Shown: positions 52,160 to 59,755 of the stretch, one piece after another
How positions within the stretch are numbered: position 1 is the first letter of the stretch
Layout of the letters: every line of letters starts with the position of its first letter
Assembly (NCBI GenBank): GCA_035711805.1
Contig: DASTBV010000088.1
Coordinates: 11,256-75,255, forward strand
Direction: 5' to 3'
Origin: Gp6-AA40 sp035711805
Lineage (GTDB): Bacteria; Acidobacteriota; Vicinamibacteria; Vicinamibacterales; UBA2999
Length of the DNA stretch: 64,000 nt
Made by a program: the position numbers and the translations under genes
Notes under the pieces: model-generated
What the model was told of the DNA's origin: nothing
Seen by the model: only the letters and a program-made list of their open reading frames with translations
Databases searched by the model: none

Positions 52160-54022
52160 CTAATCGAGCGTCGGCTTCTCGAGACGGTCGATGACGACGA
52201 CCTCCACCGGACCGCGGCCGGCTTCCAGCTTCAGCCCGAGCTGCTCCTGCACCGCGGTGAAGATGTTCGGCGCGTCGGGATCCGCGGCCGGTGGCGGGGT
52301 CTGCGACTGCGGCAGCGAGCCGGCGGGCAAGCCGAACGGTAGCGGGCCTGGACCATCGGGCGTCCATTTCAGCGTGAGGTCGTAGAAGGACGTCAGACCG
52401 GTCCTGTCGATCACCGGCCGGCTCACCGACTGCGTGAGGAAATTGGCGAGCGCGCCAATCGTTGTGCCGTTCATGCCGACCATGGTCACACCACCGAGCT
52501 TCACCCCTACGCACCCCGCCATCGCCTGCCGCGCCTCTGGCGTTGGCGTAGGAGCACCGCGTCGTGACGCCTCGAGGCTTTCCCGCAGCGCCGCCTGGCA
52601 CTCCGCCGACGTCTCCTTGAACGCCGGGCCGAAGCGGCCGTCGCTGCGCGCCAGCACCAGGTTGTAGACCGGCAGCTCGCGCGTTTCGCGGTGCGTCACG
52701 AGCTGGAAGCGATCTTTGAGCAGATTCTCGATCATGACGAAGATCGCGGTCGCCGGCGGCGGCGGGTCTGGCATCTTCGCGGTAACCGTGTAGCGCTCGG
52801 TGTCGATCCAGTCCGGCCAGCCGATGATGCGATCCAGCGGGGCGCGCAACCCCTGCCCCACCAGCAGCCGCAGCGGGAGCCCCGAGAAGTCGTAGCGGCC
52901 AGGTGTCGTATTGCTGCGCGCCGGGCCGCTCGATGCGTCGAAGGGCTTGATCGACACCACTTCGAAGCGCGTTTCCGGATCGATCGGCGGACCGCCCGCC
53001 GCCGCACCCGGCAGCTGACCGGCAGCAAATGCCGCGCTCTCGATTGCACCAGTGACAAGCGGGACGGCCAGCGACAACACGGCTGCGATTCCCAGCACGA
53101 GGCGCTTCGACAGCGTCAGGTGCAGGCCGATCCGGTTGGCGAGAATCGCGTCGATGCGCGCCTTGACGTCGGCTCCTCCGACACCGGCCACGCTCATCAG
53201 CGGCGCCTCCACGTAGCGCCGGCAGACGCTGACGATGCCCTCGGCGTAGGCGATCGGCGCTGCTGTCTCTATCACATGCTCATCGCATGCCTGCTCGCGT
53301 GTGGCCATGAGGCGCGCGCCGATCCACCACACCAGCGGGTGGAACCAGAACAGTGCCTCGACCGCCATGTGGATCGCCGCGGTCAGGCTGTCGCGACGCC
53401 GCACGTGGCAGACCTCGTGCGCGATAACCGCCGCGAACTGCTCCGCCGTCAGGTACTCGTCGATTCCCGCCGGCAGCAGGATCACCGGCCGCCGGACGCC
53501 AACGACGCCTGGTTCGAGCACAGTCGGCGCGGTGCGGATCTCGATGCCGGCGGGCACGGCTTGCCCGCCGGAGCCTTGGCGATGGCGGGGCGCTGCGGTT
53601 TCGCACGGTATGCTCGCTCTCACGGCGGCACGGATCTCGAGCCATTGCTTCAGGCGTCTGAATGTGATCGCCGCGAATCCGCAGAACCAGATACCGAACA
53701 GCAACGGTGCGACCCACCGGAATTGCGCCGGTGCCGCGGCGATGGTCGTCAGATCCACCGGCAGCTCCACAAAGGGCGCGTTGACGTCGCGGGCCGCCGG
53801 CGACGCCACGACAGCCCTGAACGCCGCCGGCGCCTGCTGCCACTGGACGAGGCTGCCCACTGCCGCCAGTGCCGCAAACGGCACCAGGAACTTGACCGAG
53901 GCGGCGAACCAGAGGCCGTAGCACAACCGTGCGCGATTGTGGCGGAACGCGAGCGTCAGGATGGCGATGACACCGGCAAACAGCGTCGATTGCCACAGAT
54001 GGTTGAGGAAGAGATCTGTCAT
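52160..54022 (-). CDS. BlaR1-like M56 metalloprotease fused to a TIGR03435 domain
   Basis: 620-aa membrane protein. The N-terminal half (~1-300) is the M56/BlaR1 peptidase: transmembrane helices (~8-27, ~35-55, ~95-115) and the zinc motif IAHEVCHVRRRDSL (HExxH) followed by EQACDEHVIE. A further helix (~318-340) leads outside. The C-terminal ~270 residues are a complete TIGR03435 domain (RFEVVSIKPFD to VVVIDRLEKPTLD) in place of the penicillin-binding sensor of classical BlaR1. ATG 54022 overlaps the BlaI stop (ATGA). The expected role is signal-dependent cleavage of BlaI; the ligand is unknown. Confidence 0.9.
   Translation of the reverse strand: MTDLFLNHLWQSTLFAGVIAILTLAFRHNRARLCYGLWFAASVKFLVPFAALAAVGSLVQWQQAPAAFRAVVASPAARDVNAPFVELPVDLTTIAAAPAQFRWVAPLLFGIWFCGFAAITFRRLKQWLEIRAAVRASIPCETAAPRHRQGSGGQAVPAGIEIRTAPTVLEPGVVGVRRPVILLPAGIDEYLTAEQFAAVIAHEVCHVRRRDSLTAAIHMAVEALFWFHPLVWWIGARLMATREQACDEHVIETAAPIAYAEGIVSVCRRYVEAPLMSVAGVGGADVKARIDAILANRIGLHLTLSKRLVLGIAAVLSLAVPLVTGAIESAAFAAGQLPGAAAGGPPIDPETRFEVVSIKPFDASSGPARSNTTPGRYDFSGLPLRLLVGQGLRAPLDRIIGWPDWIDTERYTVTAKMPDPPPPATAIFVMIENLLKDRFQLVTHRETRELPVYNLVLARSDGRFGPAFKETSAECQAALRESLEASRRGAPTPTPEARQAMAGCVGVKLGGVTMVGMNGTTIGALANFLTQSVSRPVIDRTGLTSFYDLTLKWTPDGPGPLPFGLPAGSLPQSQTPPPAADPDAPNIFTAVQEQLGLKLEAGRGPVEVVVIDRLEKPTLD
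53563..53590. repeat. REP-like palindrome inside the BlaR1 coding frame
   Basis: GCCCGCC (53563-53569) and GGCGGGG (53584-53590) flank GGAGCCTTGGCGAT, forming an imperfect palindrome. In the BlaR1 frame it encodes a Gly/Gln/Ser-rich linker (RQGSGGQA) between two conserved parts of the M56 domain, as expected if a dispersed element entered a tolerant loop. Confidence 0.4.
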
Positions 54023-54423
54023 TTCTTGCGCGTCCTCGCCGCGTCCTGCTGCTGTGAGCGCTTGCGAATGGCCTTCTCCAGATCCTTGATGTCGTCGAGC
54101 GTCAGCTTCCCTGCTTCCGCGAGCTGGTGCATCATCGGCTGGGCCCGGCCGCCGAAGAAGCTGAGGATCGTGTCGAGCAGGCGATGGCGGGCGACGTCCC
54201 GTTCGACAATCGGCTGGAAGATATGCGCGTTGCCGATCTTGCGCGTGCGGCGCAGCGCGCCCTTCGCTTCCAATCGATAGACCGTGGTCTGCACGGTGGT
54301 GTACGCCGGACGCGGTTCCGGAAAGCCCTCCTGGATCTCGCGAACCGAGGCGTGGCCGCGGGCCCACAGGACTTCCAGGATCTGCAGTTCGAGCCGGGCG
54401 AGTTTCGGGAGCTTCTTGGTCAT
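54019..54423 (-). CDS. blaI: BlaI/MecI-family transcriptional repressor
   Basis: 134-aa winged-helix repressor. LARLELQILEVLWARGHASV, YTTVQTTVYRLEAKGALRR and the C-terminal dimerisation helix (FFGGRAQPMMHQLAEAGKLT) are typical of BlaI. The Lys/Arg-rich tail is also usual. It precedes and overlaps the BlaR1 fusion gene. A palindromic operator lies in its promoter, so it should repress itself and be inactivated by the partner protease. Confidence 0.93.
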   Translation of the reverse strand: MTKKLPKLARLELQILEVLWARGHASVREIQEGFPEPRPAYTTVQTTVYRLEAKGALRRTRKIGNAHIFQPIVERDVARHRLLDTILSFFGGRAQPMMHQLAEAGKLTLDDIKDLEKAIRKRSQQQDAARTRKK

Positions 54424-54440
54424 CTACTATTCGGTGGCTA

Positions 54441-54470
54441 CAAATACTACTGTGTAGTAGTTGATGTCAA
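54441..54470 (-). promoter_or_regulatory. blaI promoter with BlaI operator in the spacer
   Basis: On the minus strand TTGACA (54470-54465) and TATTTG (54446-54441) form an 18-bp-spaced promoter. Between and overlapping them lies a perfect palindrome, TACTAC (54445-54450), TGT, GTAGTA (54454-54459), the form of BlaI/MecI operators. Binding would block RNA polymerase directly. Confidence 0.75.
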
Positions 54471-54488
54471 GCGCGTGTCCCGAGCCGC

Positions 54489-54516
54489 GTGTTAACCGCC
54501 TCTCCAGCCCGGCGTC
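54489..54516 (+). promoter_or_regulatory. ECF-type autoregulated promoter of the sigma factor gene
   Basis: GTGTTAACC (54489-54497) and CGTC (54513-54516), with AAC-N16-CGTC spacing, fit the ECF sigma consensus of an AAC -35 and a CGTC -10. The element CGTCTAATCAA also occurs, with one change, before the DUF3179 gene. ATG 54538 follows after 21 nt. Confidence 0.75.
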
Positions 54517-54537
54517 TAATCAATACGAGCCCGTGAG

Positions 54538-55071
54538 ATGACCGACGGCGATCTGGACCTGTTCTTGTCGCTCGTCGAGCGTCACTACCGGTACTTGTAC
54601 AACCTCGCCCTGCGGATGACCGGCAACGAACAGGATGCGAAGGATGTCGTTCAGGAGAGCCTGCTCAATGCGTACCTCGGCCTCGAACGATTCGACGGAC
54701 GTGCCGACCTGCGCACCTGGCTCAATCGAATCCTCGTCAATTGCGCGCTGGATCATCTGCGCGGCCTTCGCCGGCGGCCCGACGTGAGCAATCCCCGGCC
54801 TCTGTCCGACGTCATCGACACGGCCGTCTCCACTGCGGCGGATCCCGAACGGCTCGCCGCAGGCGCCGACAGCCGTCGTCAGATTGAAGCGGTCATGGCT
54901 GCGATGAGCCCGCTCGAGCGCGTGACGTTCGCGCTTCGGCATTTCGAGGGCTGCTCGATCCGCGAAATCGCGCAGATCGTCGGCATCGGCGACAACGCGA
55001 CGAAGCAGCACATCTTCAGAGCCGTCCGGAAGATCCGCCTCGCGCTGGAGCCTCACTGGAGGGCCCGGTGA
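54538..55071 (+). CDS. ECF-family RNA polymerase sigma factor
   Basis: 177-aa sigma-70 group IV factor. Region 2 (~10-75) shows HYRYLYNLALRMTGNEQDAK and VVQESLLNAYLGLERFDGRA; region 4 (~115-170) shows MSPLERVTFALRHFEGCSIR and EIAQIVGIGDNATKQHIFRA. It lacks region 3 and extra C-terminal domains. Its stop overlaps the anti-sigma start (GTGA), so they are translationally coupled. The promoter element upstream recurs before other local genes, implying self-activation and a small regulon. Confidence 0.94.
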   Translation: MTDGDLDLFLSLVERHYRYLYNLALRMTGNEQDAKDVVQESLLNAYLGLERFDGRADLRTWLNRILVNCALDHLRGLRRRPDVSNPRPLSDVIDTAVSTAADPERLAAGADSRRQIEAVMAAMSPLERVTFALRHFEGCSIREIAQIVGIGDNATKQHIFRAVRKIRLALEPHWRAR

Positions 55072-56282
55072 GTCATCTCACGGACGACGATCTCGTCCTG
55101 CATTACTACGGCGAGGACGGGTCACGCCTGGTGGCTGCCGAACGGCATCTCCGGACGTGCGTGCAGTGTGCGGGCGCGTACGCGGCGCTGTCGCGAACCT
55201 TGAGCGCCGTGACGCCTCCCACGTTCGTCGACGTCCCCGACGAGCTGCCGGCGCTGAGGCAGGTCATTCGCGATCGCGTGCGGGAACGCTCGACCCACCG
55301 TCGCGGAAGCGAATCGGCGCACCGTGGCGAGGTGGGCGCCCTTGCAGCCGTGTGGCTGGCGGCGCTCGTCTATCCCTTCTCGTTCGACGCGTTGTTCAAC
55401 AGCGCCCGGCTGGCGCAGGAGCACGCGGCAGCCATGCTCCTCGTCGTTCCGTCGCTGTTGTGGGCGTGCGGAGGACCGCTTCTCGCGGTGCTGGTCCTGA
55501 ATCGGGTCGCCGTCGAGCGCCGTGACCGCGCAGTGACGCGTCTGCTGGTTGCTGGCGCCTTGATGGCAACCATCAGTCCCTCGCTCTATCCTCTTCTCTC
55601 CCGTGTCATCGGCCCGCTGCCGATCGCCGGCGGGCCGTCATGGTACGGCGCTGTCGCTCTCGGCGCGCTCCTCGCGTTCGTCCCCTGGCCGAACAGACGC
55701 GAGCGGAGCGTGCGATTCCTGTACGTGCATCGCGTCTCCGCGGTGATCGTCACAGCCTACGTGCTCGCGCACGTCGTCAATCAGGCATTGGCGTTCGTCA
55801 GTGTGCCGGCGTACACTGCGATGCGGAACGTGATGCGCCTAGCGTCCGAACAGCCGGCGACCTACACCCTGATCGTGGGGGCGGTCGCGATTCAGGTCGC
55901 AACGGGCGCGGCGATGGGTCTGGCCAAGGTTCAACGTGGTGCGTTCGCCAGGAATCTGACGGCGGTGTCCGGCTGGTATCTCGCCGTGTTCCTGCTGGTG
56001 CACGTTCTATCGGGCTTCCTCCCGCGCGCCACGACGACGACGGCCGCGGCGGTTAATCAGTTCAATTTGCTCGCAAGCTCACGGGCGACCGCGCAGCTGC
56101 CGTTCCTGCTGCTCGGCGTCGCGGCGTTCTTGTTTCATGTGGGCGTGTATGCCAGGTTCGCGGCGCTGGCGTATTTCGCCGAGGCATCGGTGCGCCGCGT
56201 GTCGTACGCGGGGATGCTCGCCGGGACGACGGTCGTCGTGACCGTCGGTCTCGCGTTGTGCGGAATTCACCTCACTCGATAG
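55068..56282 (+). CDS. Zinc-finger anti-sigma factor fused to a polytopic membrane domain
   Basis: 404-aa protein. The N-terminus (~1-75) is a zf-HC2/ZAS anti-sigma domain with HLRTCVQCAGAY (HxxxCxxC). After a basic linker come about ten hydrophobic segments (~90-400). Several carry histidines in membrane context (YVHRVSAVIV, YVLAHVVNQAL, FLLVHVLSGF, FLFHVGVYAR), which recalls di-heme cytochrome b anchors such as SdhC/FrdC, though no family is certain. GTG 55068 overlaps the sigma stop. Normal anti-sigma proteins have one or no membrane helix, so the large membrane part is the likely sensor (inference). Confidence 0.78.
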   Translation: MSHLTDDDLVLHYYGEDGSRLVAAERHLRTCVQCAGAYAALSRTLSAVTPPTFVDVPDELPALRQVIRDRVRERSTHRRGSESAHRGEVGALAAVWLAALVYPFSFDALFNSARLAQEHAAAMLLVVPSLLWACGGPLLAVLVLNRVAVERRDRAVTRLLVAGALMATISPSLYPLLSRVIGPLPIAGGPSWYGAVALGALLAFVPWPNRRERSVRFLYVHRVSAVIVTAYVLAHVVNQALAFVSVPAYTAMRNVMRLASEQPATYTLIVGAVAIQVATGAAMGLAKVQRGAFARNLTAVSGWYLAVFLLVHVLSGFLPRATTTTAAAVNQFNLLASSRATAQLPFLLLGVAAFLFHVGVYARFAALAYFAEASVRRVSYAGMLAGTTVVVTVGLALCGIHLTR

Positions 56283-56294
56283 GAGAACCTGATC

Positions 56295-56429
56295 ATGCCG
56301 GATCGTCGAACCTTCCTCGGGTTCGCGGCAGCCCTGTTGCCGTTCGCTGTTGAGGCGCAGACCCCGCCGGCACAAACATCCGCCGCCCAGACCGGAACTG
56401 GCACGCCACGCGTTGACCGGACCGTTTGA
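56295..56429 (+). pseudogene. Truncated Tat-exported protein (signal peptide and linker only)
   Basis: ATG 56295, 8 nt after AGGAG in CACTCGATAGGAG, starts MPDRRTFLGFAAALLPFAVE, a twin-arginine signal (RRTFLG), then AQTPPAQTSAAQTGTGTPRV and stops after 44 codons at TGA 56427-56429. The translation signals are strong but no domain follows, and the DNA to 56600 encodes nothing recognisable. It is best read as the 5' remnant of the third gene of the ECF operon. A genuine 44-residue peptide cannot be excluded. Confidence 0.6.
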
Positions 56430-56602
56430 AGGCTTTTTGTGATGCCGGCCTGACGCGTCGCTGCCGACCACGATGACAGCTGTGCGTTCCCGAACGTCGC
56501 CGTTCCAGTTTCGGACTTCGGCTCCACTGCGGCAGTCGCAAAGTCGAAGAGGAACACCCAATCGCCGCACTGTTGCTAGTGGTACACAACTTGTCGTTAA
56601 GA

Positions 56603-57037
56603 ATGCGGAGGAGCTCTAGTTTGCGACGATCGGATCCCTCGCACAAGATTGTGGAGATTGCCGAACTGCTCGCGCGAATCGAGCCGCTCCTGAGCCGGGC
56701 AATCAAGGAATCTCGAGCGTCTACCGCGCCCGGTGGCGAGAGCTATCGATTCGGCGATGTGATTCTGGATTTCCGTCGCGCGAAAGCGACGAAAGCAGCC
56801 GAGACACTGGACCTGTCGGTGCGCGAGTTCATGCTGCTGCGCTACTTCGTTCGAAATCGTGGAACACCACTCACCCGCGACGAATTGCTCAACGAGGTGT
56901 GGGGTTGCGATTCCACCTCATCGGCCGGAACCGTAGACGTGCATGTCGGATGGCTGCGTCAGAAAATCGAGGACGACCCGCAGCAGCCCCGCTACATCGT
57001 GACGATCCGCGGGCTCGGATATAAGTTCGTCGGCTAA
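56603..57037 (+). pseudogene. Receiver-less OmpR/PhoB-type response regulator (winged helix only)
   Basis: The frame encodes only the end of a receiver domain (EIAELLARIEPLLSRA) followed by a full Trans_reg_C winged helix: YRFGDVILDFRRAKATK, LDLSVREFMLLRYFVRNRG, TRDELLNEVWGCD, GTVDVHVGWLRQKIEDDP, YIVTIRGLGYKFVG. The phospho-acceptor region is absent. The frame extends back to TTG 56573; ATG 56603 is the first ATG, with GTCGTTAAG but no good ribosome-binding site. No kinase gene adjoins it. It is either a degraded regulator or a stand-alone DNA-binding domain. Confidence 0.6.
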
Positions 57038-57076
57038 TGTCTCTTCTCGATTGATCCAGTCGCTCACCTTCACGGA

Positions 57077-58375
57077 ATGACACGAATCTCGGTGACGCCG
57101 CTCGATGCGCTGCTCGATCAGCCAGTCGTCATCGAGGTGGCGAACCTCCAACCAGGCTCACGAGTGCACCTGCGCCTGCGCAATCACACGTTGCGGGCCG
57201 AAGCGCGCGCGGAATTCGTCGCCTCGGCCGAAGGACGGGTGAATGTTGCGATCCATGCACCAGCGGCCGGGGATTACGCAGGAATCGACCCTGCAGGTCT
57301 ATTCTGGTCGGCCCGTTTCGACGCTGGATCCGACGTCGTGAGCATGATCGACGTCCTGTCGCAACTGGTACCGCTCCCCTACACGCTGACCGCGACCGCC
57401 GACGGCCGCGACGCGGCAGTGGACTTCACCCGCCGGCTGGTCGCCGCGAATGTCGTTCGAACACCGCTTCGCGACGGACGACTGCGCGGGACACTGTTTA
57501 CCCGAAACGACGCGGCGAGCTCGCCCGGCGTGATCGTGCTCGGCGGCTCCGACGGGGGGAATCGCTGGGCGTTCGTTGCGGCCCTGCTCGCCGCGCACGG
57601 CTTTGCCGCACTCTCGCTCCCCTACTTCGGGTACGAGGATCTCCCAAGAGAGATGATCGAGATTCCGCTCGAGTACTTCGCCGACGCCATCGAGTGGATG
57701 CGCGCCAGACCTGAAGTCGGTGCCGCCCGCGTGGGCGTGCTCGGGATGTCGCGCGGGGGGGAGGCAGCGCTTCTTCTCGGTGCGTCCTTCGACGAGGTCG
57801 CGGCTGTCGTTGCGCTCGTGCCCAGCGGTGTGACCGGCGGTGGTATCGGCGCCGACTTTTCGGCAATGGGCAGATCCGCATGGACGCTTGGCGGCGTGCC
57901 GTTTCGGGTCTTCCCGCCGCCGGGCGACCCGCTCACGTTCCAGGAAGCGGGGACGGCGTTTGCTGCCGGCACGCCCTTCGCAGGAACACCCGCGATGCTG
58001 CGTGCATTGGAATCCGCCGGCGCCGGCATCGAGGACGTCGCCATACGCGTGGAGCGCACGCGCGGCGCGATCTTCATGATGTCCGGCGAAGACGATCGGC
58101 TGTGGCCGTCCACGCGGCTCGCGGAGATTGCCGAGAAGCGGCTGCAGGCGACGGCGTTTTCATACCCATTCGAGCATCGCCGCTACCCGTCAGCCGGGCA
58201 CTTCGCCTGCCTGCCGCCGAATCTGCCCGCCACGAGCACGGCCGGACGTCACCCTGTCGTTCCAATGTCGTTCGACTTCGGTGGCACCGCGCGCGCGAAC
58301 GCCGCGGCGTCGGCTGACCTGTGGCCGCGCATCGTGACGTTCCTGCACCGGCATCTCGCGTCAGCGCACGAGTGA
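57077..58375 (+). CDS. Acyl-CoA thioesterase/BAAT-type alpha/beta hydrolase
   Basis: 432-aa protein of the bile acid-CoA:amino acid N-acyltransferase/acyl-CoA thioesterase family. The N-terminal thio-ester hydrolase domain (~5-130: ISVTPLDALLDQPVVIEV, GLFWSARFDAG) precedes the BAAT_C hydrolase: VIVLGGSDGG (oxyanion), nucleophile Ser225 in GMSRGGEAAL, Asp in GEDDRLWPS (~338) and His in YPSAGHFACLPP (~378). No signal peptide. Bacterial members hydrolyse acyl-CoAs or similar esters; the substrate is unknown. It is followed by a permease remnant. Confidence 0.9.
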   Translation: MTRISVTPLDALLDQPVVIEVANLQPGSRVHLRLRNHTLRAEARAEFVASAEGRVNVAIHAPAAGDYAGIDPAGLFWSARFDAGSDVVSMIDVLSQLVPLPYTLTATADGRDAAVDFTRRLVAANVVRTPLRDGRLRGTLFTRNDAASSPGVIVLGGSDGGNRWAFVAALLAAHGFAALSLPYFGYEDLPREMIEIPLEYFADAIEWMRARPEVGAARVGVLGMSRGGEAALLLGASFDEVAAVVALVPSGVTGGGIGADFSAMGRSAWTLGGVPFRVFPPPGDPLTFQEAGTAFAAGTPFAGTPAMLRALESAGAGIEDVAIRVERTRGAIFMMSGEDDRLWPSTRLAEIAEKRLQATAFSYPFEHRRYPSAGHFACLPPNLPATSTAGRHPVVPMSFDFGGTARANAAASADLWPRIVTFLHRHLASAHE

Positions 58376-58397
58376 TTCGCTCCACAGGAGGCAAACC

Positions 58398-58529
58398 GGA
58401 TGGGATTTGTGGGCATTCGGATCAGCGGCGCTGTTGCTGATGCTCACCGCAGCGATAGCGGCCGCAGTGCCGGACGTCCGCGCCACGCGGGCTGACCCGG
58501 TTGTCGCGCTGCGGGCGGACCTCGGGTGA
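58398..58529 (+). pseudogene. C-terminal tail of a lost ADOP/FtsX permease
   Basis: Frame 58398 gives GWDLWAFGSAALLLMLTAAI, then AAAVPDVRATRADPVVALRA and DLG followed by TGA 58527-58529. This is the terminal transmembrane helix and conserved RATRxDPxxALR end of FtsX/MacB-type permeases. No start codon context and no upstream part remain, since the thioesterase gene ends 22 nt earlier. It is a remnant of a permease other than the intact pair at 45.7-51.1 kb, whose tails differ. Confidence 0.75.
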
Positions 58530-58534
58530 AGAGA

Positions 58535-59509
58535 TCAACGTGAGGTGAAGACCCTCGTCGCCGGGCGGAACTGCGACCAGGCGAACCAGAACTGCGGTAC
58601 GAGCATCAGCTGTTTCAGTTGCGTGCCTTTCAGCGGCCCTTCAATACACAGCCCATAGGCGTCCCATGTCGAGCGGGTTTCGAGATCGATCACGGAGCTG
58701 GCGTCGTCATTCGCCGCCTGAAATGTCAGCACCCTGCCTCTGGCGCGAGCCTCGAACGCCGTCGTCGTGTCCGACGAGGGCTGATGAACGATGAGAACGG
58801 GCACACCGCCGACACGGTCGCTGACGACGCGCGTCTTGCGCAGCGCTGAAAACGGATACGCGACCGTCTCGCCATTGACTTCGAGCCCGGCCACCGTCTC
58901 GCGCGCCGGCAGCCGCTGGTCGAGGGCGAGCGCGCCATTTGGCGCCCCTGCGGGACCGGCACGCGTGACGTCCTTGATGCGCCTGCTCAGTACGGGCATG
59001 CGCTCCGCATACCCGGGCAGCGGCTTCAGCACGACGGTGTGCGGAAATCGCTTGCGCCACGCTGCCCAGGTGGTGCGAACCGACGGATAGAGCGCGAGAC
59101 GAGTCCCTTTGAGCGGACCGTCGATCGCTCTCCCGGTCGCCTGCTGCCAGCTGCTGCCGGTCTCGGAATCCTTCTGCACCTCGTTCGCGCCGACCATGCG
59201 GTCGTACTGGAAGTGCAGCGTTCGGCCCTTGACCTCAGCGCGAAAGACGATCCCTGTATTACAGACGCCGCACCAGGTCACCGAAATCGGACCATCCGGC
59301 ATCGTGTCCGACACCGCACCGTGCTGCGCGAGGTCGCCGGCCGGAAACGCCTTGGCGACCTTGCCGCTCGCGACCCCGAGCAGGACGTCATCGTCCTCGA
59401 GAAACGTCGCATCCGGCGCGCGCACGAATGCCGGCTGTCGAATGGCGGTGTAGGGCATCGCGCCCGGCGGGGCCTGCGCGAGCAGGGCGAGAACCACGAG
59501 GTATTTCAT
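58535..59509 (-). CDS. DUF3179-domain secreted protein
   Basis: 324-aa exported protein. After a short signal peptide (~1-15) comes a DUF3179 domain with DDDVLLGVASGKVAKAFPAG, DGPISVTWCGVCNTGIVFRA (WCGVCNTG, a CxxC), SSWQQATGRAIDGPLKGTRL, YGLCIEGPLKGTQL and WFAWSQFRPATRVF. Two internal halves repeat the GPLKGTxL/WxxW pattern. The function is unknown; the CxxC hints at metal or thiol chemistry. ATG 59509 has AAGAAGG directly upstream and an ECF promoter ending 12 nt before. It is convergent with the permease remnant. Confidence 0.88.
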   Translation of the reverse strand: MKYLVVLALLAQAPPGAMPYTAIRQPAFVRAPDATFLEDDDVLLGVASGKVAKAFPAGDLAQHGAVSDTMPDGPISVTWCGVCNTGIVFRAEVKGRTLHFQYDRMVGANEVQKDSETGSSWQQATGRAIDGPLKGTRLALYPSVRTTWAAWRKRFPHTVVLKPLPGYAERMPVLSRRIKDVTRAGPAGAPNGALALDQRLPARETVAGLEVNGETVAYPFSALRKTRVVSDRVGGVPVLIVHQPSSDTTTAFEARARGRVLTFQAANDDASSVIDLETRSTWDAYGLCIEGPLKGTQLKQLMLVPQFWFAWSQFRPATRVFTSR

Positions 59510-59521
59510 CCTTCTTGATTG

Positions 59522-59549
59522 GACGACGGCAAACTGTCTTGGTTAACAC
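59522..59549 (-). promoter_or_regulatory. ECF-type promoter of the DUF3179 gene
   Basis: Minus-strand GTGTTAACC (59549-59541), AAC-N16 and CGTC (59525-59522), then CAAT. The -35 is identical over 9 bp and the -10 block (CGTCYAATCAA) nearly identical to the promoter of the ECF sigma gene at 54489-54516, with the same spacing. Confidence 0.75.
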
Positions 59550-59575
59550 GGGAAGCGAGCTCGAGACCAACGCCT

Positions 59576-59719
59576 CTAGATTTTGCCAGCGTCCAGAAGC
59601 GCCTGAATCATCAACAGGAGAACGCCGGCGGTGACGAGGCCGCCGCCGATGCAGAGACCCACTGTGGCCGCATAGCGCCGCCAGAAGCGCCGGGTACCCT
59701 TGTCAACGGTTGGCGGCAT
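59576..59719 (-). CDS. Small single-pass membrane protein, hypothetical
   Basis: 47-aa frame starting MPPTVDKGTRRFWRRYAATV, with a basic n-region and one hydrophobic helix (~19-40). The frame stays open upstream but there encodes a phosphatase relic, so ATG 59719 is taken as start. It could be the true end of a decayed gene instead. Composition is plausible for a real small protein, but evidence is limited. Confidence 0.35.
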   Translation of the reverse strand: MPPTVDKGTRRFWRRYAATVGLCIGGGLVTAGVLLLMIQALLDAGKI

Positions 59720-59755
59720 ACATAGCCATGCCGCAACGAATTGAAGCGCTATCGC

